A DNA stretch of 64,000 bases from Photobacterium piscicola (GTDB lineage: Bacteria; Pseudomonadota; Gammaproteobacteria; Enterobacterales; Vibrionaceae), in assembly GCF_900166965.1 (NCBI RefSeq), contig NZ_FUZI01000005.1:116271-180270 (forward strand), read 5' to 3'. The position numbers were made by a program, and so were the translations under genes. The notes beneath the pieces are model-generated. The model was not told the DNA's origin and did not search any database. It worked only from the letters and a program-made list of their open reading frames with translations. This document shows positions 8,294-17,996 of this stretch, piece by piece. Numbering within the stretch: the first letter of the stretch is position 1; each line of letters begins with the position of its first letter.

Positions 8294-9178
8294 ATGACTA
8301 ACACAAATCAATATGTCGGTCGTTTTGCACCATCGCCCTCAGGGCCATTGCATTTCGGATCGTTAATTGCAGCTCTTGGTAGCTACCTCCAAGCAAAATC
8401 TCAGCAAGGGAAATGGATAGTTAGGATCGAAGATCTTGATCCACCTCGCGAAATGCAAGGGGCAGCTGATGATATTCTGCGCACACTGGAAGCCTTTGGT
8501 TTTATGTGGGATGGCAATATCATCTACCAAAGTTTACGTCTTGACGCCTATCAGGCTCAGATCGAAACTTGGTTAGCACAAGGGAATGCATATTATTGTC
8601 AGTGTAGTCGAAAAGACATTAAACAAACGGGCGGCTATTACCCTGGTACCTGTCGTACCCTCAATCAACGGCACAACAATGGTGCGGTTCGATTACAAGT
8701 AGACACACCAATAACCCATTTCGATGACCGATTACATGGCCGTATCGAATTGCCATTAGCATTGGCGAGTGAAGATTTTATCATTCGTCGCCGCGATGGC
8801 TTATTTGCTTATAATCTTGCTGTAGTGCTAGATGATATCGAACAAGGGATCACCGAAGTTGTACGCGGTGCAGATTTAATTGAGCCTACTGGGCGTCAAA
8901 TTGGTCTGTACCGACAACTAAGACATCCTGAAGTGAGCTATTTGCACTTACCGCTCGCCATTACTGACAATGGCAATAAATTGTCAAAACAAAATCATGC
9001 GCCAGCGATTGATAAACACAATCCTCGGCCTGCATTAATGGCAGCGCTACGCTTTTTAGGCTTTTCGCCTCCGACAGAGCTTGTCACAGAAAGCGTAGAA
9101 CAAATTTTACAGTGGGGCATCACTCATTGGCAGCTCAAGCAGCTACCAAAGACGACTGCTATCACACTAGCATTCTAA
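8294..9178 (+). CDS. gluQ: Glutamyl-Q tRNA(Asp) synthetase
   Basis: GluQRS attaches glutamate to the queuosine base at position 34 of tRNA-Asp. It resembles the catalytic half of glutamyl-tRNA synthetase without the anticodon-binding part, and at 294 residues it has the right truncated length. Visible features are GRFAPSPSGPLHFGSL (the HIGH-like signature, here HFGS), a CxC...Y...C zinc site (CQCSRKD, YYPGTC), RGADLIEPTGRQ and a KMSKS-like KLSKQ. The gene follows dksA, as in E. coli. The ATG at 8294 begins MTNTNQYVGRFAPS and no better alternative is visible. Confidence 0.95.
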   Translation: MTNTNQYVGRFAPSPSGPLHFGSLIAALGSYLQAKSQQGKWIVRIEDLDPPREMQGAADDILRTLEAFGFMWDGNIIYQSLRLDAYQAQIETWLAQGNAYYCQCSRKDIKQTGGYYPGTCRTLNQRHNNGAVRLQVDTPITHFDDRLHGRIELPLALASEDFIIRRRDGLFAYNLAVVLDDIEQGITEVVRGADLIEPTGRQIGLYRQLRHPEVSYLHLPLAITDNGNKLSKQNHAPAIDKHNPRPALMAALRFLGFSPPTELVTESVEQILQWGITHWQLKQLPKTTAITLAF

Positions 9179-9241
9179 AATAGTCTGCCGTGATATATCA
9201 TACACGGCTGTTTGTTGAACCATGTGCACAAAATGGGGTGT

Positions 9242-10663
9242 ATTATCTTTAATCGAGTAGCCAACTTTTGCCGTAAAGTATTGAATCGCGACAGTAGTAC
9301 TCGCGTTCCAGAGGAACAAACTTTGCAAGTTTACCAACGCCCAGAGCACGGCATTTCACGAAAAGATATCAGCGAAAATGCGCTGAAAGTACTATATCGT
9401 CTAAACAAAGCTGGTTACGACGCTTACCTTGTTGGTGGCGGCGTCCGCGATTTATTGCTTCACAAACAGCCGAAAGACTTCGATATTGCAACCAATGCAA
9501 CACCTGAAGAAATCAAAAAACTGTTTCGTAACTGTCGTTTAATCGGCCGTCGTTTCCGTCTTGCTCACATCCTATTTGGACGTGACATTATTGAAGTAGC
9601 AACCTTTCGAGGCCACCACTCAGACGCGCCAATACAAGTGACACCGCCTAAAGATAAGCAAAAACCACAGCTCTCTTCTCGCAGTGAAGAAGGCATGTTA
9701 TTACGTGATAATGTTTACGGCACCATCGAAGAAGATGCAGAGCGCCGTGACTTTACCATTAACGCACTTTATTACAGCGTTAAAGACTTCACCGTTACTG
9801 ACTATGCCAAAGGTATTGAAGATCTCAATAATCGTGTAATTCGATTAATGGGTGATCCAGAAACCCGTTACCGTGAAGATCCAGTACGTATGCTACGAGC
9901 GGTACGCTTTGCTGTTAAGCTAGACATGGATATCGATCCTGTTACCGCTGCGCCAATTCGTGAGCTCGCAACACTGATGCAAGATATTCCATCTGCGCGT
10001 CTGTTTGAAGAAAGCCTTAAGCTACTGCAATCGGGTCAAGGTCTAGAAACTTACCGTATGCTGCGTGAATATAACTTATTCCAGCAGTTATTCCCCATTT
10101 TATCTGACCATTTCACGGAGAATAACAACAGCAAAACAGAGAAAATGATCGAGCATATCCTTGCCTCGACCGATAAACGAATGGCTGAAGATAAACGTGT
10201 TAATCCAGCCTTCATTTATGCTGCAATGCTGTGGTATCCAATGATGACCCGTGCAGAAGAAGTCTCTTTTGCCAGTGGCTTATCATTCTATGATGCCTTT
10301 ATGGTTGCCAGTAACGATATTCTTGACGAACAAGTGCGCTCCATTGCGATTCCACGTCGCCATACCACGACCGTTCGCGATATCTGGCAGCAACAATTGC
10401 GCTTTAGTCGTCGTAGCGGTAAACGTGCCTTTAAGACCATGGAACACCCTAAATTCCGTGCCGCTTATGATTTCTTAGAAATGCGTAGCTTGTTTGAAGG
10501 CAGCGATATCAAAGAATTAGCACTATGGTGGAATGAGTTCCAAGACGCAGATTACAACCAACGCGGTCAAATGGTAACTCACATCAATGATGGTGGTGCT
10601 CGTCGTCCACGTCGTCGTCGCCCACAGCAACCACGTCGTAAAAAACCACAAGTAAAATCATGA
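9242..10663 (+). CDS. pcnB: Poly(A) polymerase I, probable non-AUG start
   Basis: Adds 3' poly(A) tails that destabilise RNAs. It has a class II nucleotidyltransferase fold: [11 protein letters not shown] and the metal-binding DFD ([14 protein letters not shown]), the RNA-binding [24 protein letters not shown] and [12 protein letters not shown] basic C-terminal tail ([15 protein letters not shown]) is typical. The conserved N-terminus [11 protein letters not shown] is preceded by ATT-ATC (9242-9247), and GGGG lies just upstream. E. coli pcnB is known to start at AUU at the equivalent place. In-frame ATGs at 9212 and 9233 lack a clear ribosome site and would add residues absent from E. coli. 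The start is uncertain, the gene identity is not. Its stop overlaps the folK start. Confidence 0.93.
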   Translation: MIFNRVANFCRKVLNRDSSTRVPEEQTLQVYQRPEHGISRKDISENALKVLYRLNKAGYDAYLVGGGVRDLLLHKQPKDFDIATNATPEEIKKLFRNCRLIGRRFRLAHILFGRDIIEVATFRGHHSDAPIQVTPPKDKQKPQLSSRSEEGMLLRDNVYGTIEEDAERRDFTINALYYSVKDFTVTDYAKGIEDLNNRVIRLMGDPETRYREDPVRMLRAVRFAVKLDMDIDPVTAAPIRELATLMQDIPSARLFEESLKLLQSGQGLETYRMLREYNLFQQLFPILSDHFTENNNSKTEKMIEHILASTDKRMAEDKRVNPAFIYAAMLWYPMMTRAEEVSFASGLSFYDAFMVASNDILDEQVRSIAIPRRHTTTVRDIWQQQLRFSRRSGKRAFKTMEHPKFRAAYDFLEMRSLFEGSDIKELALWWNEFQDADYNQRGQMVTHINDGGARRPRRRRPQQPRRKKPQVKS

Positions 10664-11145
10664 TTCGCGCTTATATTGCGATTGGTAGTAACTTGGGCGA
10701 TCCTGTCGCCCAAGCTCAAACTGCTATCAAAGCACTGCAACACCTACCCAATACACAAGTTATTAGCGTCTCCTCGCTGTACAGCAGTACACCTATGGGA
10801 CCGCAAAATCAACCTGATTACATAAATGCGGTTGTTGCTATCGACACCACATTAGCTCCGCTTGAGTTGCTTGATCACACTCAAGCAATTGAGCTCGAAC
10901 AAGGACGTGTTCGCAAAGATGAACGCTGGGGTCCACGGACACTAGATCTCGATATTCTTTTATATGGTGATCTACAGCACCAGTGTGAGCGCTTAACCGT
11001 GCCGCACTATGGAATGAAAGTACGGGAGTTCGTACTGTATCCACTTGCCGAAATTAACCCTGCTTTAGTTTTGCCTGATCACACTTCTTTATGCACGTTA
11101 TTGACTCAGGTTAACCGTAATGGCTTAGCTATTTGGCAAGCATAA
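10660..11145 (+). CDS. folK: 6-hydroxymethyl-7,8-dihydropterin pyrophosphokinase
   Basis: Transfers pyrophosphate from ATP to 6-hydroxymethyl-dihydropterin in folate synthesis. It has 161 residues, normal for the family. It shows [10 protein letters not shown] at the N-terminus and the signature [16 protein letters not shown] with the two catalytic aspartates. The ATG at 10660 overlaps the pcnB stop (ATGA), implying translational coupling. panB and panC follow closely, so pcnB-folK-panB-panC is probably one operon. Confidence 0.96.
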   Translation: MIRAYIAIGSNLGDPVAQAQTAIKALQHLPNTQVISVSSLYSSTPMGPQNQPDYINAVVAIDTTLAPLELLDHTQAIELEQGRVRKDERWGPRTLDLDILLYGDLQHQCERLTVPHYGMKVREFVLYPLAEINPALVLPDHTSLCTLLTQVNRNGLAIWQA

Positions 11146-11169
11146 ATTCATCAGAGCGAGAAAGAAGCT

Positions 11170-11964
11170 ATGAAAAAAATCACCATCAACGATCTCCTAA
11201 AATGGAAGCAAGAAGGTCGTAAATTTGCATCAGTAACAGCATACGACGCGAGTTTTTCTCAATTATTTGAGCAGCAGAATATGCCGGTTATGTTAGTCGG
11301 TGACTCGTTAGGCATGGTTCTCCAAGGCCGTAACGATACCCTTCCAGTAACCATTGATGACATCGCTTACCATACGCGTAGCGTTCGTGCAGGCAGCCCT
11401 AACTCGCTGCTAATGGCTGACATGCCATTCATGACCTTCGCAACCCCAGCACAAGCTTGTGAAAATGCCGCAAAACTAATGCGCGCAGGGGCAAATATGG
11501 TCAAAATCGAAGGTGGCGCTTGGGTTGCTGAAACAATTTCAACCCTTACACAACGAGCTGTCCCTGTATGTGCTCACCTTGGTTTAACACCTCAGTCTGT
11601 CAATATTTTTGGCGGTTATAAAGTTCAAGGCCGCAATTTGGATCAAGCTGAGACAATGGTTAATGATGCCATTACCCTCGCTAAAGCTGGTGCCCAAATC
11701 ATCGTATTGGAATGTGTTCCAGCAAGCCTTGCTGAACGTATTACCAAGGCGGTGGATGTGCCTGTAATTGGTATCGGTGCGGGTAATGCGACCGATGGCC
11801 AAATACTGGTTATGCACGACATGTTTGGTATTTCTGCAAACTACATGCCGAAGTTCTCTAAGAACTTCCTTGCAGAAACAGGAGATATGCGTGCTGCGGT
11901 TACTAAATACATTGAAGATGTTGAGTCTGGTGCATTTCCAGGATCTCAGCATACCTTTGAATAA
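11170..11964 (+). CDS. panB: 3-methyl-2-oxobutanoate hydroxymethyltransferase
   Basis: First committed step of pantothenate synthesis: ketoisovalerate plus methylene-THF gives ketopantoate. It has 264 residues, the same length as E. coli PanB. Family motifs include [23 protein letters not shown] (metal-binding Asp), [18 protein letters not shown] and [22 protein letters not shown] precedes the ATG. It lies 24 bp after folK and 10 bp before panC. Confidence 0.97.
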   Translation: MKKITINDLLKWKQEGRKFASVTAYDASFSQLFEQQNMPVMLVGDSLGMVLQGRNDTLPVTIDDIAYHTRSVRAGSPNSLLMADMPFMTFATPAQACENAAKLMRAGANMVKIEGGAWVAETISTLTQRAVPVCAHLGLTPQSVNIFGGYKVQGRNLDQAETMVNDAITLAKAGAQIIVLECVPASLAERITKAVDVPVIGIGAGNATDGQILVMHDMFGISANYMPKFSKNFLAETGDMRAAVTKYIEDVESGAFPGSQHTFE

Positions 11965-11974
11965 GGAATAAGAG

Positions 11975-12868
11975 ATGCAAACATTCGCCGATATTGCCCA
12001 GTTAAGAGAGCAAATTACGACGTGGCGCCGCGCAGGCCGTCGAATTGCCTTTGTTCCAACCATGGGTAACTTACATGAAGGCCATCTTACGTTAATGCGT
12101 AAAGCACGTAAGCATGCTGATGTTGTTGTTGCGAGTATTTTTGTTAATCCAATGCAGTTTGAAAAAACTGAAGATTTAACCAATTATCCACGTACTCTTG
12201 AACAAGATATTGCTAAGTTACAACAGCAAAATATGGTGGATGTGGTATTTACTCCAACCCCAGAAATCATGTACCCAGCCGGACTTAATAATCAAACTTA
12301 CATTGATGTCCCTGGATTATCGACTATTTTAGAAGGCGAATTACGTCCAGGTCATTTCCGTGGCGTAGCAACCATCGTTAATAAACTATTTAATATCGTC
12401 CAACCCGATGTAGCTTGTTTTGGCGAGAAAGATTACCAACAATTGGCGCTTATTCGTCAAATGGTGATTGATCTAGCGATGGATATTAAAATTGTTGGCG
12501 TACCAACAGTACGTGAAATGGATGGCTTAGCCATGAGTTCGCGTAACGGTAACCTTACCGTTGATGAACGCCAACGTGCACCTGTTTTAGCCCGTACAAT
12601 GCGTTGGATCAGCAGCCAAATGCGTGGTGGTCGTAATGACTATGACGAATTAATTGTTGATGCTAACGATCAACTCCGTGCTGCAGGCCTGCAACCAGAT
12701 AAAAGCTTTATCCGTGATGCAGTAACCTTATTGCCTATCACTGACACAACCCAACAAGCGGTTATTTTAATGTCAGCACAATTAGGTAAAGCACGTTTAA
12801 TCGACAACCAAGTAGTAGACTTATCCCCTGCTGTCGCGGTTGAAGAAGACGTCGCTGAAGCTAATTAA
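11975..12868 (+). CDS. panC: Pantothenate synthetase
   Basis: Joins pantoate and beta-alanine using ATP. It has 297 residues (E. coli 283). It shows [13 protein letters not shown] (HIGH-like), [23 protein letters not shown] and MSSRNGNLT (KMSKS-like). The start has TAAGGA 8-9 nt upstream. It ends the operon before a strong bidirectional terminator. panD, found beside panC in E. coli, is not present here, so beta-alanine must come from a panD elsewhere or from another route. Confidence 0.97.
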   Translation: MQTFADIAQLREQITTWRRAGRRIAFVPTMGNLHEGHLTLMRKARKHADVVVASIFVNPMQFEKTEDLTNYPRTLEQDIAKLQQQNMVDVVFTPTPEIMYPAGLNNQTYIDVPGLSTILEGELRPGHFRGVATIVNKLFNIVQPDVACFGEKDYQQLALIRQMVIDLAMDIKIVGVPTVREMDGLAMSSRNGNLTVDERQRAPVLARTMRWISSQMRGGRNDYDELIVDANDQLRAAGLQPDKSFIRDAVTLLPITDTTQQAVILMSAQLGKARLIDNQVVDLSPAVAVEEDVAEAN

Positions 12869-12887
12869 TAGCTAAAGGCTGACTAAA

Positions 12888-12928
12888 AAAATACCGCCCG
12901 TTAACCATTAACGGGCGGTATTTTTTTA
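12888..12928. terminator. Bidirectional terminator panC / yadH
   Basis: The 14-bp stem ATACCGCCCGTTAA / TTAACGGGCGGTAT has a CCA loop. It is preceded by a run of A and followed by a run of T, so it can stop panC transcription on the plus strand and yadH on the minus strand. Confidence 0.93.
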
Positions 12929-12969
12929 ACTATTATTTGTTAGGTAGCTTAAGCTCGTGCTCAATACGC

Positions 12970-13740
12970 TTATGAACGTAAGCCAATCCCACGAGAAATC
13001 AGGTAATAAGCCACACCATAAAGTGCAATAACAAACACACTTAATACCGCAAATGACGTTCCAATACCCACATCAGACACCCCTAAAAAACCATATCTAA
13101 AGGCATTAACCATATACACAATCGGATTGACCTTTGACACCACTTGCCACACTTCAGGCAATAGATTAATTGAATAGAACACACCACCAAGATACGTTAA
13201 TGGGGTTAACACAAAGGTTGGAATAATACTGATATCATCAAAAGTACGTGCAAAAATAGCGTTAATTAATCCACCCAATGAAAACACAATCGATGTCATC
13301 ACTACCGTTGCAATGATCACCCATAGATGAGCAATATTGAGTGAAACAAACAACAATGACACCACAGAAACAATCAACCCAACACCTAACCCACGCAGCA
13401 CACCACCGCCAACATAACCGGCAATAATGATATAGTTAGGTACTGGTGCAACGAGTAACTCTTCGATGTTATGTTGAAATTTGGCACTAAAAAAAGAGGA
13501 GGCAACATTAGAATAAGAGTTAGTGATCACCGACATCATAATCAATCCGGGCACAATGTATTCCATGTAGCTAAAGCCTTCCATGTCACCAATGCGCTGC
13601 CCAATCAAATTACCAAAGATAATAAAATACAGCGTCATCGTAATCGCGGGTGGTACCAAGGTTTGTACCCAAATTCGAGTAAATCGATGAATTTCTTTGG
13701 TAATTAAACTTTTAAATGCAATCCAATATTGTTTTTTCAT
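12970..13740 (-). CDS. yadH: ABC-2 type transporter permease (YadH-like)
   Basis: An inner-membrane permease of 256 residues with about six hydrophobic segments and the ABC-2 (drug/polysaccharide exporter) fold. The first segment region reads FTRIWVQTLVPPAITM. Downstream hydrophobic blocks include YMEYIVPGLIMMSVI and SFIPTFVLTPLTYLGGVFYS-like sequence (ISIIPTFVLTPLTYLGG). It matches E. coli YadH closely in length and place. Its ATG overlaps the yadG stop (ATGA). The substrate is unknown. Confidence 0.93.
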   Translation of the reverse strand: MKKQYWIAFKSLITKEIHRFTRIWVQTLVPPAITMTLYFIIFGNLIGQRIGDMEGFSYMEYIVPGLIMMSVITNSYSNVASSFFSAKFQHNIEELLVAPVPNYIIIAGYVGGGVLRGLGVGLIVSVVSLLFVSLNIAHLWVIIATVVMTSIVFSLGGLINAIFARTFDDISIIPTFVLTPLTYLGGVFYSINLLPEVWQVVSKVNPIVYMVNAFRYGFLGVSDVGIGTSFAVLSVFVIALYGVAYYLISRGIGLRS

Positions 13741-14675
13741 TCTTTATCACCTGCCACAGCAGAAGGTCGATCTGTATTAACTAGGTTTACAAATAACTCT
13801 TCTAAACGGTTACTCTTATTTCGCATTGAACGCACCACAATACCTTGAGTAGTTAAGGTGCTAAAGACGCTGTTTAAGTCATCGCCTTTATTAAGATCGA
13901 CTTCAAGAGTATTACTGTCTATCAATCGACACTCACCCACCGCAAGAGTTGGTGTAACTGTTGTGGTATCAATATCTAAAATAAAGGTTTCTAATTCAAG
14001 CTGGCTCAATAAGGCTTTCATTGAGGTGTGCTCAACTAACTCACCATGATTAATAATACCGATATTGCGACACAACATTTCGGCTTCTTCAAGGTAATGA
14101 GTGGTTAAAATGATCGTTACCCCTTCACGATTAATACGCTGGAGAAAGGTCCACATTGAGCGACGTAGTTCAATATCAACCCCAGCGGTAGGCTCGTCTA
14201 AAATCAACAACTTTGGCTCATGCATTAATGCTCGAGCAATCATTAATCGACGCTTCATACCACCAGAAAGATTACGAGCACGATCATGACGTTTACCCCA
14301 CAAATCTAATTGGGTTAAATATTTTTGTGCCCGTTGTTTCGCCAGTGTTCGTTCAACCCCATAAAAACCCGCCTGATTAACAACAATCTGTTCAACGGTT
14401 TCAAAAGGGTTAAAATTAAATTCTTGTGGCACTAGGCCAAGCTGATTTTTAGCATCCACTTTTTGAGTATCTAAGTCATAACCAAAAATACTCACGGATC
14501 CCGAAGTTTTATTAACCAGCGAGCTAATAATCCCGATGGTGGTCGATTTACCCGCACCGTTAGGCCCAAGCAAAGCAAAAAAGTCTCCTTGCTCGACATT
14601 AAGACTCATATTTTTCAGCGCCTTTACGCCGCCTTTGTAAGTTTTGCTTACATTTTTTATTTCTAAAGCGTTCAT
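13737..14675 (-). CDS. yadG: ABC transporter ATP-binding protein (YadG-like)
   Basis: An ATPase partner of YadH, 312 residues (E. coli 308). Motifs: Walker A GPNGAGKST, Q-loop LVPQEF, signature LSGGMKRR, Walker B LLILDEPTAGVD and the H-loop TTHYLEEAE. A C-terminal extension ends MRNKSNRLEELFVNLV, as in YadG. The start at 14675 (MNALEIKNVSKTYKG) is preferred to the ORF extension to 14717, because family homology begins there. It forms a two-gene exporter operon with yadH. The transported substrate is not known. Confidence 0.93.
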   Translation of the reverse strand: MNALEIKNVSKTYKGGVKALKNMSLNVEQGDFFALLGPNGAGKSTTIGIISSLVNKTSGSVSIFGYDLDTQKVDAKNQLGLVPQEFNFNPFETVEQIVVNQAGFYGVERTLAKQRAQKYLTQLDLWGKRHDRARNLSGGMKRRLMIARALMHEPKLLILDEPTAGVDIELRRSMWTFLQRINREGVTIILTTHYLEEAEMLCRNIGIINHGELVEHTSMKALLSQLELETFILDIDTTTVTPTLAVGECRLIDSNTLEVDLNKGDDLNSVFSTLTTQGIVVRSMRNKSNRLEELFVNLVNTDRPSAVAGDKE

Positions 14676-14793
14676 TATATGCAATCTTTCTGTTAAATAT
14701 TTATAGGCTAGTGACAAAACACTAACAACTAATCCGATTTGCTATCAGCGCAGCTTGTGTATAGTAAGGAACATATTAATATAAGGCATTATC

Positions 14794-15489
14794 ATGGCAG
14801 ATATAAAGCAGCTCTTCGCAAACAACCTTTCATGGTCAGAAAACATTAAGGATGAAGATCCGGAATTTTTTTCTCACCTCGCAGAAGCACAACACCCACA
14901 ATATCTTTGGATTGGCTGTTCTGACAGTCGAGTTCCAGCTGAACGCCTAACCGGTTTAACCTCCGGTGAATTATTTGTACACCGTAATGTTGCCAACCAA
15001 GTTATCCATACTGATTTAAATTGCTTATCCGTGGTTCAGTACGCGGTTGATGTACTTAAAGTTAAGCATATTATCATCTGTGGTCACTATGGCTGTGGCG
15101 GTGTTACTGCCGCCATCGAAAACCCACCTTTAGGGCTTATCAATAACTGGTTATTACACATTCGCGATCTGTACCTTAAACACCGTTCAGATCTGGGTAG
15201 CCTACCGCGTGAAAAGTGGGATGACAAATTGTGTGAGATTAATGTTGCCTCTCAGGTTTATCATCTCGGCAATTCCACTATCATGCAACAAGCATGGGAT
15301 CGAGGCCAAGATGTCAAAATTCATGGGTGGATTTACGGTACCAGTAACGGCATTTTAAAAGATTTGGGCGTAACTGCGACCAGCCGTGAAAGTCTTGAAA
15401 TCACTTATCAAGCAGCGATGTCATCGTTATTACCGCCATTTGAAGAGCAAGTAATGCAGCATCAAGCCACGCTAGAAAATAACAAATAA
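14794..15489 (+). CDS. can: Beta-class carbonic anhydrase
   Basis: Interconverts CO2 and bicarbonate, supplying bicarbonate for carboxylations. It has 231 residues (E. coli Can 220). Zinc ligands are visible as CSDSR (Cys and Asp) and HYGCGG (His and Cys). Dimer and active-site sequence includes HRNVANQV. The gene is divergent from yadG, with about 118 bp between the starts, and convergent with hpt across a shared terminator. E. coli shows the same hpt-can-yadG-yadH order. Confidence 0.96.
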   Translation: MADIKQLFANNLSWSENIKDEDPEFFSHLAEAQHPQYLWIGCSDSRVPAERLTGLTSGELFVHRNVANQVIHTDLNCLSVVQYAVDVLKVKHIIICGHYGCGGVTAAIENPPLGLINNWLLHIRDLYLKHRSDLGSLPREKWDDKLCEINVASQVYHLGNSTIMQQAWDRGQDVKIHGWIYGTSNGILKDLGVTATSRESLEITYQAAMSSLLPPFEEQVMQHQATLENNK

Positions 15490-15502
15490 CGAATAACAAC
15501 CA

Positions 15503-15537
15503 TAAAAAAAGCGACCATGATGGTCGCTTTCTTTATT
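15503..15537. terminator. Bidirectional terminator can / hpt
   Basis: The stem AAAGCGACCA / TGGTCGCTTT has a TGA loop, with A-rich sequence on one side and T-rich on the other. It serves the convergent genes can (plus) and hpt (minus). Confidence 0.9.
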
Positions 15538-16071
15538 TTATTCTGCGTCTGGAATAACTTTACCAATGAACGGTAAATGACGGTATTTTTGTGCGTAATC
15601 GATGCCAACACCAACCACGAACTCATCTGGAATAACAAAGCCGTACCAATCAACTTTCACATCAACTTCACGACGTTCTGGCTTATCTAATAGCGTACAG
15701 ATGCTGATTGATTTTGGTTCACGTAGCGATAGAATTTCGCACACTTTACTTAAAGTATTACCAGTATCGATAATATCTTCCACCAATAGCACATCTTTGC
15801 CTTTGATGTCGTCATCTAAGTCTTTCAAAATACGCACATCACGATTACTTTGCATAGTATTACCGTAACTTGATGCAGTCATGAAATCCACTTCATGCGG
15901 AATATCAATCGCACGTGCTAAATCTGCCATAAAGACAAATGAGCCACGTAGTAAGCCAACCATTACTAGGTCTGTCGAGTCTTTATAATGTTCCGTGATC
16001 TGCTTCCCTAGCTCTTTGATGCGTTCCTGGACATCCTGCTCAGAAATCATTACTTCGATTGTGTGCTTCAT
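15538..16071 (-). CDS. hpt: Hypoxanthine phosphoribosyltransferase
   Basis: Salvages hypoxanthine (and guanine) with PRPP to make IMP/GMP. It has 177 residues (E. coli 178). The PRPP-binding loop [13 protein letters not shown] and the family segments [13 protein letters not shown] and [10 protein letters not shown] are clear. The ATG at 16071 (MKHTIEVMI) is chosen because GGAG lies 6 nt upstream of it. The ORF extension to 16086 would place that ribosome site inside the gene. It is divergent from litR. The hpt-litR pairing is a Vibrionaceae hallmark (hpt beside hapR in V. cholerae). Confidence 0.96.
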   Translation of the reverse strand: MKHTIEVMISEQDVQERIKELGKQITEHYKDSTDLVMVGLLRGSFVFMADLARAIDIPHEVDFMTASSYGNTMQSNRDVRILKDLDDDIKGKDVLLVEDIIDTGNTLSKVCEILSLREPKSISICTLLDKPERREVDVKVDWYGFVIPDEFVVGVGIDYAQKYRHLPFIGKVIPDAE

Positions 16072-16213
16072 TTTATTCTCCATCAACGCGACCGCGTTAG
16101 CCTACTGAGGCTATATATTCCAAAGGTCGTTATTGTAGCATTCATTCATCTTAAGCGTTATTTAATCAATAGTGTCCAAAATCCGAAACACTTATTGATA
16201 GTTCAGTTTGAAT

Positions 16214-16285
16214 CAACTCAGTTGCTGCTGTAGTGTTTATGTATAAAAAATAAACATAAATACGCTAAATACAAACAGGGTTAGG
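16214..16285 (+). promoter_or_regulatory. litR leader with two Qrr-complementary stretches
   Basis: The 5' region of litR contains TCAGTTG (16218-16224, inside CAACTCAGTTG) and GGTTAGG (16279-16285, overlapping the AGGGA ribosome site). As I recall it, the conserved target-pairing region of vibrio Qrr sRNAs includes CCUAGCCAACUGA. TCAGTTG complements CAACUGA exactly, and GGTTAGG complements CCUAGCC with one G-U pair. Qrr sRNAs repress the luxR/hapR/litR mRNAs in relatives. The pairing here is an inference, with no sRNA gene in the window. Confidence 0.4.
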
Positions 16286-16297
16286 GAATAAATAATT

Positions 16298-16906
16298 ATG
16301 GATACGATTACCAAGAAACCACGTACACGCTTATCACCAGAAAAAAGAAAGCAACAACTGCTTGATTACTCAATTGAAGTTTTCTCTCGTCGCGGTATTG
16401 GTCGTGCAGGCCATGCTGATATTGCAGAAATGGCAAATGTATCAGTGGCGACTGTTTTTAACTATTTTCCAACACGAGAAGCATTGGTTGAACAAGTCTT
16501 AATGGAAGTTTCAACCCAATTTAATGACTTGCTTACCGAATGTATTGGCGCTTCCAATAAAACCTTACATGCGCGTCTTACTTGCATCACAAATAATTTG
16601 ATTGATACCGTACTAGAGCAACAAGATTGGATTAAAGTATGGTTTGAATGGAGCACATCCGTACGTGAAGAAGTGTGGCCACAATTTATTGAAAGCAACA
16701 AAAAGAACCTCAAGCAAGTGCAGCACGCCTTTTCTCAAGCAATCGATAGCGGTGAAATCACGTCTAATCAAACCCCTGAGAACTTAGCCAAAATGCTGCA
16801 TGGCATGTGTTATGTGATTTACATGCAAGCAAATCAGCACCCAGATCAAGATATTTTACGTGAACAAGCGCAAACTTATCTGCAAGTGCTTACGCAGAAA
16901 AACTAA
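16298..16906 (+). CDS. litR: Quorum-sensing master regulator, LuxR/HapR/LitR type (TetR family)
   Basis: A 202-residue TetR-family regulator of the vibrio LuxR/HapR/SmcR/LitR group, which at high cell density controls virulence, biofilm, competence and luminescence genes. The helix-turn-helix lies at residues about 24-60 (FSRRGIGRAGHADIAEMANVS, with the characteristic VSVATVFNYFPTRE). The ligand-binding half has VWFEWSTSVREEVWP, typical of the group. Neighbour hpt is diagnostic. In relatives the mRNA is repressed by LuxO-dependent Qrr sRNAs, and the leader here carries matching stretches. The symbol litR fits Photobacterium/Aliivibrio usage. hapR or luxR would be equivalent. Confidence 0.92.
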   Translation: MDTITKKPRTRLSPEKRKQQLLDYSIEVFSRRGIGRAGHADIAEMANVSVATVFNYFPTREALVEQVLMEVSTQFNDLLTECIGASNKTLHARLTCITNNLIDTVLEQQDWIKVWFEWSTSVREEVWPQFIESNKKNLKQVQHAFSQAIDSGEITSNQTPENLAKMLHGMCYVIYMQANQHPDQDILREQAQTYLQVLTQKN

Positions 16907-16923
16907 CTAAATAGCTAATGCAA

Positions 16924-16958
16924 ACAATCAAGGCTTGCTCTCACAAGCCTTGATTTAT
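16924..16958. terminator. Bidirectional terminator litR / fbpC
   Basis: The 11-bp stem ATCAAGGCTTG / CAAGCCTTGAT has a CTCTCA loop and is followed by TTATTT on the plus strand. The minus strand is followed by TGTTTG. It lies directly between the convergent ends of litR and fbpC. Confidence 0.87.
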
Positions 16959-17996
16959 TTATGCTTGAGCAAATATAACCGCGGAATGCGGAATCACATT
17001 AACCGTTACTCGCTGACCGACATTTAATAATAAATTAGAATTAATCACTAATTTATGCCCTTCAAATTCAACGATGTAACGACAACTGTCTCCCATAAAC
17101 TGCTGTTCAATTATCACCGCACTACCTTCAGTTTCCGGCATCACAGTCAAATGTTGTGGTCGTAATAACCAATCCACATAAGTACCAGTCATCAATGGTG
17201 GTTCTGCCGCGCATGTTTGCTCACCAAATGGGGTCAGTAATTGTTGATTTGCTGTCACCGTTGCTGGTAGATATGATCCGACACCTAAAAATTCAGCCAC
17301 AAAACGACTACTTGGTTGATAGTAAAGTTCAGTCGCCGTTCCAAATTGTTCAATTACGCCATGGTTCATTACCGCCATTTTATCAGCAAAGGCAAACGCT
17401 TCTTCTCGACTGTGGGTTACAAAAATAGCGGTAACACCTTGGTCTTTAAATATTTGGCGAATATCACGAATCAAGCTATGGCGCACTTGAGTATCAATAT
17501 TAGAAAACGGCTCATCCAATAAAATTAAATCCGGTTCATTGGCTAATGCCCGTGCAATCGCAACCCGCTGTTGTTGCCCCCCCGATAATTGGTGTGGATA
17601 ACGATCATCAAGCTCCGTTAAATGTACCAATTCTAGCATCTGCTTAATCTTGGCTGTCACTCGCGGTTTATCCCAATAGCGCAAACCAAACGCTATATTT
17701 TCAGCCACCGTTAAATGAGGAAATAAGGCATAATCTTGAAAGATCATACCGATATTACGTTGCTCTGGAGGTAAACATAATTGCTGATCCACAATGGTAC
17801 GGTCATTGATTGCCATGCTGCCATTAGCAAGTGGTAATAACCCTGCGATGGCTTTTAATAAGGTTGTTTTGCCACAGCCACTCGCGCCAAGCAAACACAC
17901 AATTTCACCCCGTTCTACCGCTAACGACAAATCTTGTAAGATTGGCTGTCCATGGTAACAACAACTAAGATCAGCGACGGATAATGCATGTTTCAT
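16959..17996 (-). CDS. fbpC: Ferric iron ABC transporter ATP-binding protein
   Basis: A 345-residue ATPase of the FbpABC/AfuABC type. Motifs: Walker [11 protein letters not shown]-loop [13 protein letters not shown], signature LSGGQQQR, Walker [13 protein letters not shown], and H-loop [13 protein letters not shown], followed by a TOBE-like regulatory C-terminal domain. Its ATG overlaps the last base of the fbpB stop (TAATG), indicating coupling. Iron specificity is inferred from the neighbours fbpB and fbpA and the Fur-like box, and matches the fbpABC locus known in V. cholerae. Confidence 0.9.
   Translation of the reverse strand: MKHALSVADLSCCYHGQPILQDLSLAVERGEIVCLLGASGCGKTTLLKAIAGLLPLANGSMAINDRTIVDQQLCLPPEQRNIGMIFQDYALFPHLTVAENIAFGLRYWDKPRVTAKIKQMLELVHLTELDDRYPHQLSGGQQQRVAIARALANEPDLILLDEPFSNIDTQVRHSLIRDIRQIFKDQGVTAIFVTHSREEAFAFADKMAVMNHGVIEQFGTATELYYQPSSRFVAEFLGVGSYLPATVTANQQLLTPFGEQTCAAEPPLMTGTYVDWLLRPQHLTVMPETEGSAVIIEQQFMGDSCRYIVEFEGHKLVINSNLLLNVGQRVTVNVIPHSAVIFAQA

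Noticed and set aside
11584..12183. 199-codon minus-strand frame opposite panB and panC
   Set aside because: Shadow of two well-conserved genes, with no family resemblance of its own.
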